Source: Bacteroidia bacterium
Lineage (GTDB): Bacteria; Bacteroidota; Bacteroidia; 2-12-FULL-35-15
NCBI GenBank assembly: GCA_030654175.1
Contig: JAURXZ010000035.1
Coordinates: 372,001 to 436,000 of the forward strand
Length of the DNA stretch: 64,000 bases
Reading direction: 5' to 3'
Shown: positions 49,880 to 59,445 of the stretch, piece after piece
How positions within the stretch are numbered: position 1 is the first letter of the stretch
How the letters are laid out: each line of letters begins with the position of its first letter
Notes under the pieces: generated by a model
Told to the model about the DNA's origin: nothing
Seen by the model: only the letters and a program-made list of their open reading frames with translations
Database searches by the model: none
Position numbers and translations under genes: made by a program

Positions 49880-50428
49880 ATGAAAAACATATTATTATTT
49901 CTCCTAGTAATTATATCCGGATCTAACTTGTTCTCACAAATTTATATTGCAAAAAATTGCGAGATCACTTTCTTTTCCGCAGCGCCACTTGAAAATATTG
50001 CCGCAACAAATAAAGCCGCCAAACCTATCCTTAACACTTCAACCAACGACATCCAAACTAAAATAGCAATGACTGCTTTTGTATTCGAAAAACCTTTAAT
50101 GCAGGAACACTTCAACGAAAATTATGTAGAAAGTGAAAAATTTCCTCATGCAATTTTCAAAGGTAAAATAAATGAAACAATTGATTGGAAAAAAGATGGC
50201 GAATATAAAGCAACAGCAACAGGAACACTTGATTTACATGGAATTCAAAAAAACATAACCATTGATGGAACAGTAAACATTACAGGATCTGAGATTATCA
50301 TTGCAGCCAAATTCAACATTCACATTGCGGATTACGGAATTAAAATCCCAAGCCTTTACATTAAAAATATCGCAGAAGATGTGGAAGTAAAATTGAACGC
50401 AACACTTGAACCGTATAAACAGAAATAA
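49880..50428 (+). CDS. YceI family protein
   Basis: Signal peptide; MQEHFNENYVESEKFPHAIFKGKI...ATGTLDLHGIQKNITIDGTV. Confidence 0.93.
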   Translation: MKNILLFLLVIISGSNLFSQIYIAKNCEITFFSAAPLENIAATNKAAKPILNTSTNDIQTKIAMTAFVFEKPLMQEHFNENYVESEKFPHAIFKGKINETIDWKKDGEYKATATGTLDLHGIQKNITIDGTVNITGSEIIIAAKFNIHIADYGIKIPSLYIKNIAEDVEVKLNATLEPYKQK

Positions 50429-50821
50429 AGATCCTGAAGGACAAATTCAAAACAAATCCGGCAATTATTTTTTGTTATTTTAGCTTTAATCCTTTTAAAT
50501 AATGAGCTAAGCCCTCTCCTACTGTAGTATTTATTTTTTTTAAATTATATAACCATGACAAGAGAAATGGCTGCAAGAAACAATACAAAATTAAAAAATA
50601 TCCTCATTTCAAAGAAAAAAACAATTGCAGAATTATGATAAACATCAGTTTATTAATTGAAAAATAAACAAGTTGATCAATACCCTCTTTTATTTTTCAA
50701 AATCTATCTTTTCTAAACTAATCTCCTTTCTTTAAAAACCTCATTAATATATTTTTGTATATTTACTCTAAATCACGGATTCTTTAAATTATGTTATAAG
50801 AATTTCTAAATTTATTGTTGA

Positions 50822-51367
50822 ATGAGCAAACTTGCTGAAAATCGAAAAATAAGATTTTTTTTAATTCTTCCATTCATTGTTTTAATGCCCTTATTAAGCC
50901 AATCTCAAAATATTGGTATTGGAGCTGATGTTATTTATAATTTCCAAACCGAAAGTATCGGTGCAGGTGCAAGAGTAAATTTTTTCCCTAACAGCAGACT
51001 AAGCATTGTTCCACAATTCTCTTATTACTTTGCTTTTAATAAAATAAATGAATATTATGCAGGATTGGGTTTAGAACTAAAATTTATTCGAAGAGAAAGG
51101 GTTAATTTTTATGCAATTGCTCATGGCGCCTATAACGTTTGGATAAATTATGCGGAATCACCACTGGAAGGTGCTCAGCCAAACAATTGGAATTTAGAAG
51201 GCGGGGTTGGCGTTTCCACAAATACCTGTTTAAGGCCTTTTTTAGAATACAGGTACAATCTTAAATTTATGGAAACCCATTTACGTTTGGGCGTATTATA
51301 TATCTTCGGCTGCAATGGCGGTGGAGGTTCCAGGGATAAAAGATGCGATGCATACAGAACAAATTAA
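50822..51367 (+). CDS. Putative outer-membrane beta-barrel protein
   Basis: Signal peptide; alternating strands with GVLYIFG near C-terminus; family not identified. Confidence 0.6.
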   Translation: MSKLAENRKIRFFLILPFIVLMPLLSQSQNIGIGADVIYNFQTESIGAGARVNFFPNSRLSIVPQFSYYFAFNKINEYYAGLGLELKFIRRERVNFYAIAHGAYNVWINYAESPLEGAQPNNWNLEGGVGVSTNTCLRPFLEYRYNLKFMETHLRLGVLYIFGCNGGGGSRDKRCDAYRTN

Positions 51368-51484
51368 TAAAAACAGATCAGCAATAAATCATAAAAAATA
51401 TAAATAATTAAAATCAGACCCAACATTATCTATTTTTCTTACTTATTTGTTTATAAAAGGAATATTAAACTAAAAATTACTAAC

Positions 51485-52405
51485 ATGAAAACAAAAAACA
51501 TTTTAAAATATCTTATGGTAGCAGCTATCGTAGGTACTATTTTTACAGCTTGTAAAAAAGACAGAATTGAAGAGGATAGAACTCTGAATGAATACAGTTC
51601 GCCTAATAGTTATTTAGATTCTAAAAAACAGGAAGAGCAGGAATTTATAATCACAGCGGATTCAGGTGGCCCCATTGTTGGAAATCAGTTTACTACTATC
51701 TGGGGTGGAAGGCAGTGTTTGATGTTTCCTAACGGAGATACTGTAGGATTGCCTTACACAGTTAAATTGGTGGAATTATATACTCCCAAGGACATGATTT
51801 ATTATCAAATGCCAACTGTCGCTTCAGATACTATTTTGGAAACCGATGGTGAAATCAGAGTCAGAGCATTTAAGGATGGAATAGAATTGATGCTTGTACC
51901 AGGCTGTTCTTGGGCAATAAAAATGCCTAATTCCGCACCCAAAAATTACATGCATACTTTTTATGGATTTCCAACTTCAAATTATGTGAACTGGACTGAC
52001 AATCCAGCATCCCTTGGTGTTACAACCAGCTTCAATCCAATTTTTACAACTACTACTGATGGCTATTTAAATTCTATTGTAAAATTAGGTTGGGTGAATT
52101 GCGGCATTACAAGAGGTGGTGGTACTAATCATCATCTGTCGTTTGCATCTACCACAGACAACTTAACTAACGTGGCAATTTTTGTATATTTTCCTGTTAC
52201 TAAAACTGTAATGCAAGTGTATGGCTCCTTATCGGGTTCTATACCTGATGGCTCATCGGTTAAAATTGTTGCTATTGCTGTTGATGGAAGCGGAACGTTA
52301 TTTAGTTTCAATCAAAATCTTACCATGACTTCTTCTACAGCGGTTGAAGTAACTATGGCTGCTACAACAGATGCTAATCTCACGGCATTATTGAATGGCT
52401 TGTAA
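51485..52405 (+). CDS. Putative lipoprotein of unknown function
   Basis: Lipobox TIFTACKKD; followed by a strong terminator. Confidence 0.75.
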   Translation: MKTKNILKYLMVAAIVGTIFTACKKDRIEEDRTLNEYSSPNSYLDSKKQEEQEFIITADSGGPIVGNQFTTIWGGRQCLMFPNGDTVGLPYTVKLVELYTPKDMIYYQMPTVASDTILETDGEIRVRAFKDGIELMLVPGCSWAIKMPNSAPKNYMHTFYGFPTSNYVNWTDNPASLGVTTSFNPIFTTTTDGYLNSIVKLGWVNCGITRGGGTNHHLSFASTTDNLTNVAIFVYFPVTKTVMQVYGSLSGSIPDGSSVKIVAIAVDGSGTLFSFNQNLTMTSSTAVEVTMAATTDANLTALLNGL

Positions 52406-52420
52406 TAATTGAATTTATTA

Positions 52421-52459
52421 AAAAAAGCGGATGCTATTCAACATAGCATCCGCTTTTTT
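52421..52459. terminator. Bidirectional terminator between convergent genes
   Basis: AAAAAAGCGGATGCTA-TTCAACA-TAGCATCCGCTTTTTTA. Confidence 0.92.
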
Positions 52460-52474
52460 ATGATTATTAAATCA

Positions 52475-55171
52475 TCACATAGGATCTACATCTATTTGCA
52501 CCCTTACCGATTTATAATCACTACTCGATTTAAATTGGACCAATAGGTTAGTAACAATTTTTTTTACCTGTACCACTGAAGCATCGCGCTCTATTTTTAA
52601 TAAAATATTTTTGTGATACAAATTACGAATGCGTGAAACAACAGGGAATTCAGGACCAAGAACACGCTTTGCAAAATGATGTTTTAATTCATCAGCTAAA
52701 AACTTTGCTGAAGCATTTACCATATTCACATCTCTATGAATTAGCGTAATTTCAATCAAACGATAAAATGGCGGGTAGTTGAAATTTTTTCTATCCAATA
52801 ATTGATTCGTATACATGGAAAGGAAATTGGTATGAATCACATCTTGTATTATACTATGATCCGGATTTTGAGTTTGAATAATTACTTTACCGCGTTTATT
52901 TTTTCTTCCTGCTCTACCCGACACCTGCGCCATTAATTGGAAGCTTCGTTCAAACGATCTGAAATCAGGGAAATTGAGCATACTGTCGGCATTTAAAATT
53001 CCAACCATACTCACATTATCAAAATCCAAACCTTTGGTAACCATTTGTGTCCCTACCAAAATATCAATGTTGCCATCTTCAAAATCCTGAATAATATGCT
53101 GATGCGCAAACTTGCTACGCGTGGTATCCAGATCCATCCTTGCAATTTTTGCTTTTGGATAAAAAATAGAAAGTTCTTCTTCTATTTTTTCAGTTCCAAA
53201 ACCTTTCATTCTTACATTGGTATCACCACAAGCTCCACATTTGTTTGGTGGTTTTATTGAATAACCGCAATAATGGCAACGTAACTGATTACTTGCTTTG
53301 TGATACGTTAAACTCACATCGCAATTACTGCACTGTGGTATCCATGCACATATATTGCACTCTAATTGCGGAGCAAAGCCTCTCCGGTTTTGAAACAAAA
53401 TTATTTGTTCCTTGTTTTGTAAAGCCAAAGTAACTGTATCCAACAATAATGGTGAAAAATGCGATTTCATTAATTTTTTTCTGGTCGCTTCTTTTACATC
53501 CGCAATTAAAATCTCGGGCATTTGCACACCACCAAAACGCTGAGGGATTTCAACAAAACCATATTTGCCTTCCTGTGCATTATAATAACTTTCTATACTT
53601 GGTGTTGCCGAGCCCAATAATGTTTTTGCTTTATGAATATGCGCTAAATAAATTGCGCCATCACGGGCATTGTAACGTGGTGCAGGATCATATTGTTTAT
53701 ATGAAGTATCGTGCTCCTCATCAACTATTACCAAACCTAAATTGCTAAAAGGAAGAAACAAAGAAGATCTTGCTCCTACAATTAGTTTAAAGTTAGAAAG
53801 TTTAGAGTTTAAAGTTGTATCGGGTTCTGACTTTGAACTTTCCGACTTTGAACTATGCAACTTTGAACTATCTACCCCTGCATTTAAAACATTATTCCAT
53901 ACCTCAACCCGCTCATTCCCATTAAATTTACTGTGATAAACGCCCACGGTGTCACCAAAATATTTTCGTAAACGATTGATGATCTGAGTGGTCAAGGCTA
54001 TTTCAGGAAGCAGATACAACACTTGTTTCCCTTGCGCAATAGCCTGTTCAATAAGCTTTACATATATTTCAGTTTTGCCGGATGATGTTACCCCATGAAG
54101 AAGCACTACATCTTTTATGCTTGTGGATGGTTGTTGATTGATCGTTGATTGTGGTTCGCCAGCAACAATTGAACTTTCAACTTTCAACTTTGAACTTTCA
54201 ACTTTCTTCCATCCAAACTGTTCCTGAATAGATTCATAAACCTGCTGCTGTACATCATTGAGCTGTGATATTTTATTCGCATTATCATAACTTGTAAAGC
54301 GACCAACTTCGCGCTCATAGACCTCTAAAATATTTTTTTGAACTAAAGACTTTAATGCCGCTTCGGCACCGGAAATCATTTTTATTATTTCAGACTTTTT
54401 TACTTCCTTATGCGAGGAGATAATTGGCAAGTTATTTGCAGTCGTTTGCGAATACCGCTCTGAAAGCTTAATGTAAGCAATCAATACATCTAATTGTTTG
54501 GGGGCTTTTTTTTCTAATAGCGGAAAAACAGTTTTTAAATTTTCTTCATCATTAGCATATTCCGTTATTCTAACAAAACTTTCGATCTTAGGTTTGAATT
54601 TTTCTTTTAACTCTTCATGGATCAATACCACACCTTTTTCTATCAGAATTTTCAAGATCGGATAAACAGTTTTTTGCTCCAGAATTTCAGAAACTTCATT
54701 AATGCTCAAAACAGTGCGAACTTCCAGTGCTTCAATGATCAAATGTTCCTTATCAGAAAATGTTTCGATCTGATCGCCTTCTATTACATCCTTCTGAGAA
54801 ATATATTCCGGATTAAGTACAATTTTCGTTTCGCTGGCTAACCGCAAGCCACCAGGCAAAGCCGCCACCATAACATCACCAATGTGGCACATATAATATT
54901 GGCTCATCCAATCCCATAACGCAAATTGTTTTAAATTAACAATAGGATGTTCATCTAAAATGGAATCGATATATTTAGCTTCGTATTGCTTAGGAGGGAT
55001 TTCATGGATATTGCGGACCAAAGCAGAATATAATTTGCCTCTCCCAAATTGCACCACCACTCTTTTTCCAACTTCAATAATGTCATTCCAATCATAAGGA
55101 ACCCGATAAGTATATAAATTGGGAACCGCTAAAGGCAAAACAACGTCAACAAAATAAGTGGTCCGGCTCAT
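52475..55171 (-). CDS. priA: Primosomal replication protein N' (PriA helicase), with two repeat-derived in-frame insertions
   Basis: LLHGVTSSGKTEIYVKL; VGARSSLFLPFSNLGLVIVDEEHDTSYKQ; Zn-binding CNICAWIPQCSNCDVSLTYHK...LRCHYCG; GTQMVTKGLDFDNVSMVG. Confidence 0.96.
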   Translation of the reverse strand: MSRTTYFVDVVLPLAVPNLYTYRVPYDWNDIIEVGKRVVVQFGRGKLYSALVRNIHEIPPKQYEAKYIDSILDEHPIVNLKQFALWDWMSQYYMCHIGDVMVAALPGGLRLASETKIVLNPEYISQKDVIEGDQIETFSDKEHLIIEALEVRTVLSINEVSEILEQKTVYPILKILIEKGVVLIHEELKEKFKPKIESFVRITEYANDEENLKTVFPLLEKKAPKQLDVLIAYIKLSERYSQTTANNLPIISSHKEVKKSEIIKMISGAEAALKSLVQKNILEVYEREVGRFTSYDNANKISQLNDVQQQVYESIQEQFGWKKVESSKLKVESSIVAGEPQSTINQQPSTSIKDVVLLHGVTSSGKTEIYVKLIEQAIAQGKQVLYLLPEIALTTQIINRLRKYFGDTVGVYHSKFNGNERVEVWNNVLNAGVDSSKLHSSKSESSKSEPDTTLNSKLSNFKLIVGARSSLFLPFSNLGLVIVDEEHDTSYKQYDPAPRYNARDGAIYLAHIHKAKTLLGSATPSIESYYNAQEGKYGFVEIPQRFGGVQMPEILIADVKEATRKKLMKSHFSPLLLDTVTLALQNKEQIILFQNRRGFAPQLECNICAWIPQCSNCDVSLTYHKASNQLRCHYCGYSIKPPNKCGACGDTNVRMKGFGTEKIEEELSIFYPKAKIARMDLDTTRSKFAHQHIIQDFEDGNIDILVGTQMVTKGLDFDNVSMVGILNADSMLNFPDFRSFERSFQLMAQVSGRAGRKNKRGKVIIQTQNPDHSIIQDVIHTNFLSMYTNQLLDRKNFNYPPFYRLIEITLIHRDVNMVNASAKFLADELKHHFAKRVLGPEFPVVSRIRNLYHKNILLKIERDASVVQVKKIVTNLLVQFKSSSDYKSVRVQIDVDPM
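53782..53875. repeat. Class A ~7-bp-unit element copy inside priA
   Basis: TTAGTTTAAAGTTAGAAAGTTTAGAGTTTAAAGTT...ACTTTGAACTTTCCGACTTTGAACTATGCAACTTTGAACTAT. Confidence 0.85.
54125..54206. repeat. Second short-unit repeat insertion inside priA
   Basis: GGATGGTTGTTGATTGATCGTTGATTG...TTGAACTTTCAACTTTCAACTTTGAACTTTCAACTTTC. Confidence 0.8.
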
Positions 55172-55222
55172 TTAACAAATATACTATTCAACAGCAAAAT
55201 AATTTGACTTGTTGAGAAGTTT

Positions 55223-55882
55223 TTATTCCTTTTCAAATTTTATATTTTTTCCCTGCGTCCCCCTGAATCGGAACCATTTACTTTGAGTTTCAAGGATAGA
55301 TTTAAAATTTTCCACTTTTGCGGAATCTGCATTTATTTGAAAATCCATATTATTTATCTGCGAAAGCGTATCCGCCAAAATAGGAATATGTGTAATAGGG
55401 AGCATGAAATTACGCTTTGTAAAGCCCATCAGTAAAGTGGATTGAAATTGATCGGTGGCTATTGCAATTTTAGTAAAACCCTTTTTCCTTGCAAGGCAAT
55501 AAGAGAAAAAAACATTTTCCGTGCTATGTTGAGCTTGTGCTTCTATAAATATTTTATCCTTTTGAATCCCAATTTTCTCAGCATATAATGCCATAACTTT
55601 GGCTTCAACATAAGGTGTATAAACAGCTCCACCTGAAAAAATTACATGTTTCGCAAATCCTTTTTTTACAAGGTAGCACCCCCAAACAACCCTGTTTCTC
55701 ATAACCGGGCTCCAGTTTTTTCCATCATACGGAACACCGGGTACAATAACTACATCATAAGGAACATTTTTTATTGCACGGTTATAGAGTTTATCCGGAG
55801 AAGGCCGAAAAAATGCACAACTACTAAGAAGTAAGGTGATTAAAAAAAAAGATAAAGGGGATTTTTTTTTAGCGAAAAACAT
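55223..55882 (-). CDS. YdcF/SanA/ElyC family protein, lipoprotein
   Basis: Lipobox LLSSCAF; DVVIVPGVPYDGK...GFAKHVIFSGGAV...AQAQHSTENVFFS. Confidence 0.88.
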   Translation of the reverse strand: MFFAKKKSPLSFFLITLLLSSCAFFRPSPDKLYNRAIKNVPYDVVIVPGVPYDGKNWSPVMRNRVVWGCYLVKKGFAKHVIFSGGAVYTPYVEAKVMALYAEKIGIQKDKIFIEAQAQHSTENVFFSYCLARKKGFTKIAIATDQFQSTLLMGFTKRNFMLPITHIPILADTLSQINNMDFQINADSAKVENFKSILETQSKWFRFRGTQGKNIKFEKE

Positions 55883-56004
55883 ATATATTCATTTTGCTCA
55901 CATTTGCATTCCTCATATTTGTTTGAAAAACATGCAGAATCCTGATTACAAAGTTAAATACAAGTTAATCAATAACAATGAAATGTATTACTATTTTGAA
56001 ATGC

Positions 56005-56409
56005 CTATTTTATATCCTTCATTTTATGAGCAAGCATATTAAAGAAATTACCAAGAGGTTTTACCACCATCATTTTCAACATTGGATTTAGATCAGATTC
56101 AAATATTAACTGTCCAATGCAATTGCTTTCATCCTTTTTTGTAATGAAAATAAACAATTGAAAAGCAAAAGGAACCTTACCATTTGAATTGATAGTAATT
56201 TTCGAAAATGGAGTTTTATCTATTATTTTCATTCCAATAGTAGCCATTCCATTGATAGTAAAAGAACACTCTTCACTGGTCGCTGTCCAGTTAGTTACCT
56301 GGGAAGGCATTAACTTTTCGAAATTTTTGAAATCACTTAAATAGTTGAAAATATTTTCAGCGGTATTATTAATATCAACTACTTCACTTTCAATTTTAGT
56401 TAAAGACAT
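56005..56409 (-). CDS. SRPBCC (START-like) family protein
   Basis: KIESEVVDINNTAENIFNYLSDFKNFEKLMP...; adjacent to pyrE as often seen in Bacteroidota. Confidence 0.75.
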   Translation of the reverse strand: MSLTKIESEVVDINNTAENIFNYLSDFKNFEKLMPSQVTNWTATSEECSFTINGMATIGMKIIDKTPFSKITINSNGKVPFAFQLFIFITKKDESNCIGQLIFESDLNPMLKMMVVKPLGNFFNMLAHKMKDIK

Positions 56410-56413
56410 ATTT

Positions 56414-56543
56414 TTAGTTTAAAGTTAGAAGTTTAAAGTTAGAAAGTTTAAAATTTAAAGTTCGAATTTAGAAAGTTTAAAGTTGAGAGTGCGAGGGATG
56501 CTTTTTTAATTTCCCCACTTTAAACTTTCCAACTTTAAACTTA
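56414..56543. repeat. Spacer-filling inverted-repeat class A element between pyrE and SRPBCC genes
   Basis: TTTAGTTTAAAGTTAGAAGTTTAAAGTTAGAAAGTTTAAA... and ...CCACTTTAAACTTTCCAACTTTAAACTTA. Confidence 0.85.
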
Positions 56544-57182
56544 TTTTCCCCATTCCGAAGGGTTTTCGCGCCATTCTTTTAATGACTTCAAGTTTTTCTC
56601 GGTTATATAATTCGATTTTAACGCCTGTTTAATAAGTGTATCATAATCGCTTAGCGTAACTAATTTACACTTTGATTTTTTGAAATTATCAATGGCCGTT
56701 TTAAAGCTATATGTAAAAATAGCGGCCATCCCTTTTACTTCGCACCCCTTTTCACGCAATGCTTCAACTGCACTTAAACTGCTACCACCGGTTGAAATAA
56801 GATCTTCAATTACCACTACGGACTGCCCTTTTTCAATCACGCCTTCTATCATATTGGTTAAACCATGTTTCTTGGCTTCGGAACGAATGTATACAAAGGG
56901 TAACCCCATCTCTTGCGCTACCAATGCTCCTTGAGCAATCCCGCCTGTGGCAACACCGGCAATAACATCTGGCTTGCCAAATTTTTCGACAATTGCATTT
57001 ACAAATTCCTGACGGATAAAAGTACGTATCTTAGGATACGACAGTGTTACACGATTATCACAATATATTGGGGAATGCCATCCCGAGGCCCAGGTAAAAG
57101 GTTTGTTAGGTTGTAATTTAATTGCTTTAATTTGCAGTAGAAATTCAGCAATTTTTAAAGCGGACTCTTCATTAGATTTCAT
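56541..57182 (-). CDS. pyrE: Orotate phosphoribosyltransferase
   Basis: IKLQPNKPFTWASGWHSPIYCDNRVTLSYP...VVVIEDLISTGGSSLSAVEALRE. Confidence 0.95.
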   Translation of the reverse strand: MKSNEESALKIAEFLLQIKAIKLQPNKPFTWASGWHSPIYCDNRVTLSYPKIRTFIRQEFVNAIVEKFGKPDVIAGVATGGIAQGALVAQEMGLPFVYIRSEAKKHGLTNMIEGVIEKGQSVVVIEDLISTGGSSLSAVEALREKGCEVKGMAAIFTYSFKTAIDNFKKSKCKLVTLSDYDTLIKQALKSNYITEKNLKSLKEWRENPSEWGK

Positions 57183-57234
57183 AAAGCAAAGATATTAACT
57201 ATTTAATCAGTAACAGCTAATTAATAAAACAGAA

Positions 57235-57855
57235 ATGATAAAAATATTTTATTTTAACAAATTAATTTACCTAATTAATGATCCTGCTATTTTCAAACCT
57301 AAAGAAGATGCTATTTTGGCAGATATTCGATCTTCAGATGAAATGCTATTGAAATTTAATAAACTGGTAAACAAAAAAAAACTGAACGAAATTTATTTTT
57401 TTAATGAAAACCTTCAGCATTTATTCAATTATTTTTCTGGAATGTTCCGAATCATTGAAGCTGCAGGAGGATTGGTGAAAAATGAAAAAGGTGAGTATTT
57501 ATTTATTTTCAGAAATGGTAAATGGGATTTACCTAAAGGTAAAATTGAAAAAGGAGAAGGCATTAAAACTGCAGCCATACGGGAAGTAGAAGAAGAGTGC
57601 GGCATCAGCGGACTGTCTATCATCAGAGAATTACCCCCAACTTACCATACTTATACTATAGAAGAAAAAGCAATTTTAAAACGTACCTATTGGTTTGAAA
57701 TGAGTTGCGATGATACTTCTGCTATATTAGTTCCACAAATTGAAGAAGGCATCACAGATGTAGAATGGATAGCTGCAAAAAATTTGAAAAAAGTTTTTAA
57801 AAACACATTCGAATCAGTAAAAGAAGTGCTGGATGCTGCGATAGAGCCAGGATAA
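57235..57855 (+). CDS. NUDIX hydrolase
   Basis: GKWDLPKGKIEKGEGIKTAAIREVEEECGI Nudix box. Confidence 0.95.
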   Translation: MIKIFYFNKLIYLINDPAIFKPKEDAILADIRSSDEMLLKFNKLVNKKKLNEIYFFNENLQHLFNYFSGMFRIIEAAGGLVKNEKGEYLFIFRNGKWDLPKGKIEKGEGIKTAAIREVEEECGISGLSIIRELPPTYHTYTIEEKAILKRTYWFEMSCDDTSAILVPQIEEGITDVEWIAAKNLKKVFKNTFESVKEVLDAAIEPG

Positions 57856-57865
57856 TAAACTCCGG

Positions 57866-59290
57866 CTAATTATTGGTTTTATCCCCTATGTTGTGTCTTT
57901 TAGCTTTAGGCTTGGTAATATCATAAAACAAACGATCAATATCACCATCCGGTCCTTCTGCAGGTGCCTGCACAAATTTACCTTCCGGGTCAATTAAAAA
58001 ATAAGCTGGTAATGATTTTATTTCATATTTATTTTTCAATTCCACTCCGCTATTATCATAAAGCAACAACCAATCAAACTTTGGATTTTGCAAACAGAAT
58101 TTTTTAAAATCGGAAATGTTTTTATCCACCGAAATGCTCACAAATTCAATTCGTGCGCCATATTTCTTCTTTAATGAGGGGAGAACTTTCATCTGTTGTA
58201 AACAAGAGTTGCAATTTGCATCAAAAAACAAAATGTAAACATATTTTTTTGAACGCAACTGATCCAGACTATGCGTTCGCCCTGCTTTATCAGGCAACTC
58301 AAAATAAGGAGCAATTGCACCTGCATGCAATTTTGAAAATGAATTTATTATGTTTTTTGCGATTCGCTGATGTTCCGGAATTTTACTTTCAACGATTATC
58401 TGATCCAGTATCGCCACAATGCTTCCTCTATTAAAAGTTCCATCATAATAACTTTCGTATAAGCCCTTTATTAATACCAATTCACAAATGGTATCATTCT
58501 TCAAAAAACCATCCGTTTTCAAAACCGCTAAAGTTCCGTTTAAACTACCGCGGTCATTGATTTGAAAACCAATTGCAGCACCCCGTTCCGACAATGCAAT
58601 GCTTTGAAGTTTTTGTTTATAAAAGGTATTGAAAAAATTAAAATATTCGGGATGGGAATATAAAACCGGCTTTCCGTCTAAATAACTTGCAAATAATTTC
58701 TTCTGGCTTTTCTGAATTTTTTCTTCAAGTGCAGCAATTGTATAAGTAAGATAGGCATCGAAATAATTATTTTTAACCGGTTCGTAATATTTATGCATCG
58801 CCAATTTAAATGAATCAATTTTTGCCTGAGCACTGCGACTTACAAATGACCGATATTCAACAGATAAAAAATCATCGAATTTTTTATCATAATCCATCGT
58901 AAGCGCATTGATCTCCACTTTACTTTTCAGCCTGACAGAGAGCTTTACATCGTGTTCTAAATTAGGATTATGATAGGTAGTCGAATCCGGCTGCATTATT
59001 ATTATTTCATAGGTAACATTGGGTTCAATATACATGGAAGCAATGTTTTTTTCAATCTTTATTGTGACATATTGAATTTCATTACTATTAAATTCCAATA
59101 AAAAATTGCCCGCAGAATCTATTGTGGAAAAAGTAAGTTGTTTTTCAGTATTAGAAATGTAATCATTGCGAACCCATACCCCAATATCCCTGTTTTCGTA
59201 TGTTACAGCAAGACCTTTTATGATCACATTTTGTGCCTGACACAAAAAATGAATTAGAAAAGAAAAGATAAATAAAAATATTTTTTTCAT
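57866..59290 (-). CDS. TlpA-like thioredoxin-fold secreted protein
   Basis: Signal peptide; GAIAPYFELPDKAGRTHSLDQLRSKKYVYILFFDANCNSCLQQMKVLPSLKKKY (CNSC). Confidence 0.85.
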   Translation of the reverse strand: MKKIFLFIFSFLIHFLCQAQNVIIKGLAVTYENRDIGVWVRNDYISNTEKQLTFSTIDSAGNFLLEFNSNEIQYVTIKIEKNIASMYIEPNVTYEIIIMQPDSTTYHNPNLEHDVKLSVRLKSKVEINALTMDYDKKFDDFLSVEYRSFVSRSAQAKIDSFKLAMHKYYEPVKNNYFDAYLTYTIAALEEKIQKSQKKLFASYLDGKPVLYSHPEYFNFFNTFYKQKLQSIALSERGAAIGFQINDRGSLNGTLAVLKTDGFLKNDTICELVLIKGLYESYYDGTFNRGSIVAILDQIIVESKIPEHQRIAKNIINSFSKLHAGAIAPYFELPDKAGRTHSLDQLRSKKYVYILFFDANCNSCLQQMKVLPSLKKKYGARIEFVSISVDKNISDFKKFCLQNPKFDWLLLYDNSGVELKNKYEIKSLPAYFLIDPEGKFVQAPAEGPDGDIDRLFYDITKPKAKRHNIGDKTNN

Positions 59291-59445
59291 AAAAAACGAA
59301 ATAGGAAGAACTTAAAAAAAGCATTGATCAGTAATTTATCACAAGCAAATTCAACAGTTTCAGGTTCCATAAGCAAATAGAGTACCATAAAAAAGAAACT
59401 AAAAAAAAGCGACTAAACCTATAAATGAAATTTTCTCAAAAGCGA

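Noticed and set aside
50554-50637. 27-aa ORF MTREMAARNNTKLKNILISKKKTIAEL in the YceI downstream spacer
   Set aside because: Open frame is real but too short and AT-rich to support without conservation data
52475-55171. PriA insertions considered as evidence of a pseudogene
   Set aside because: Both insertions keep the frame, all helicase and zinc-binding motifs are intact, and the ORF runs full length to a normal C-terminus
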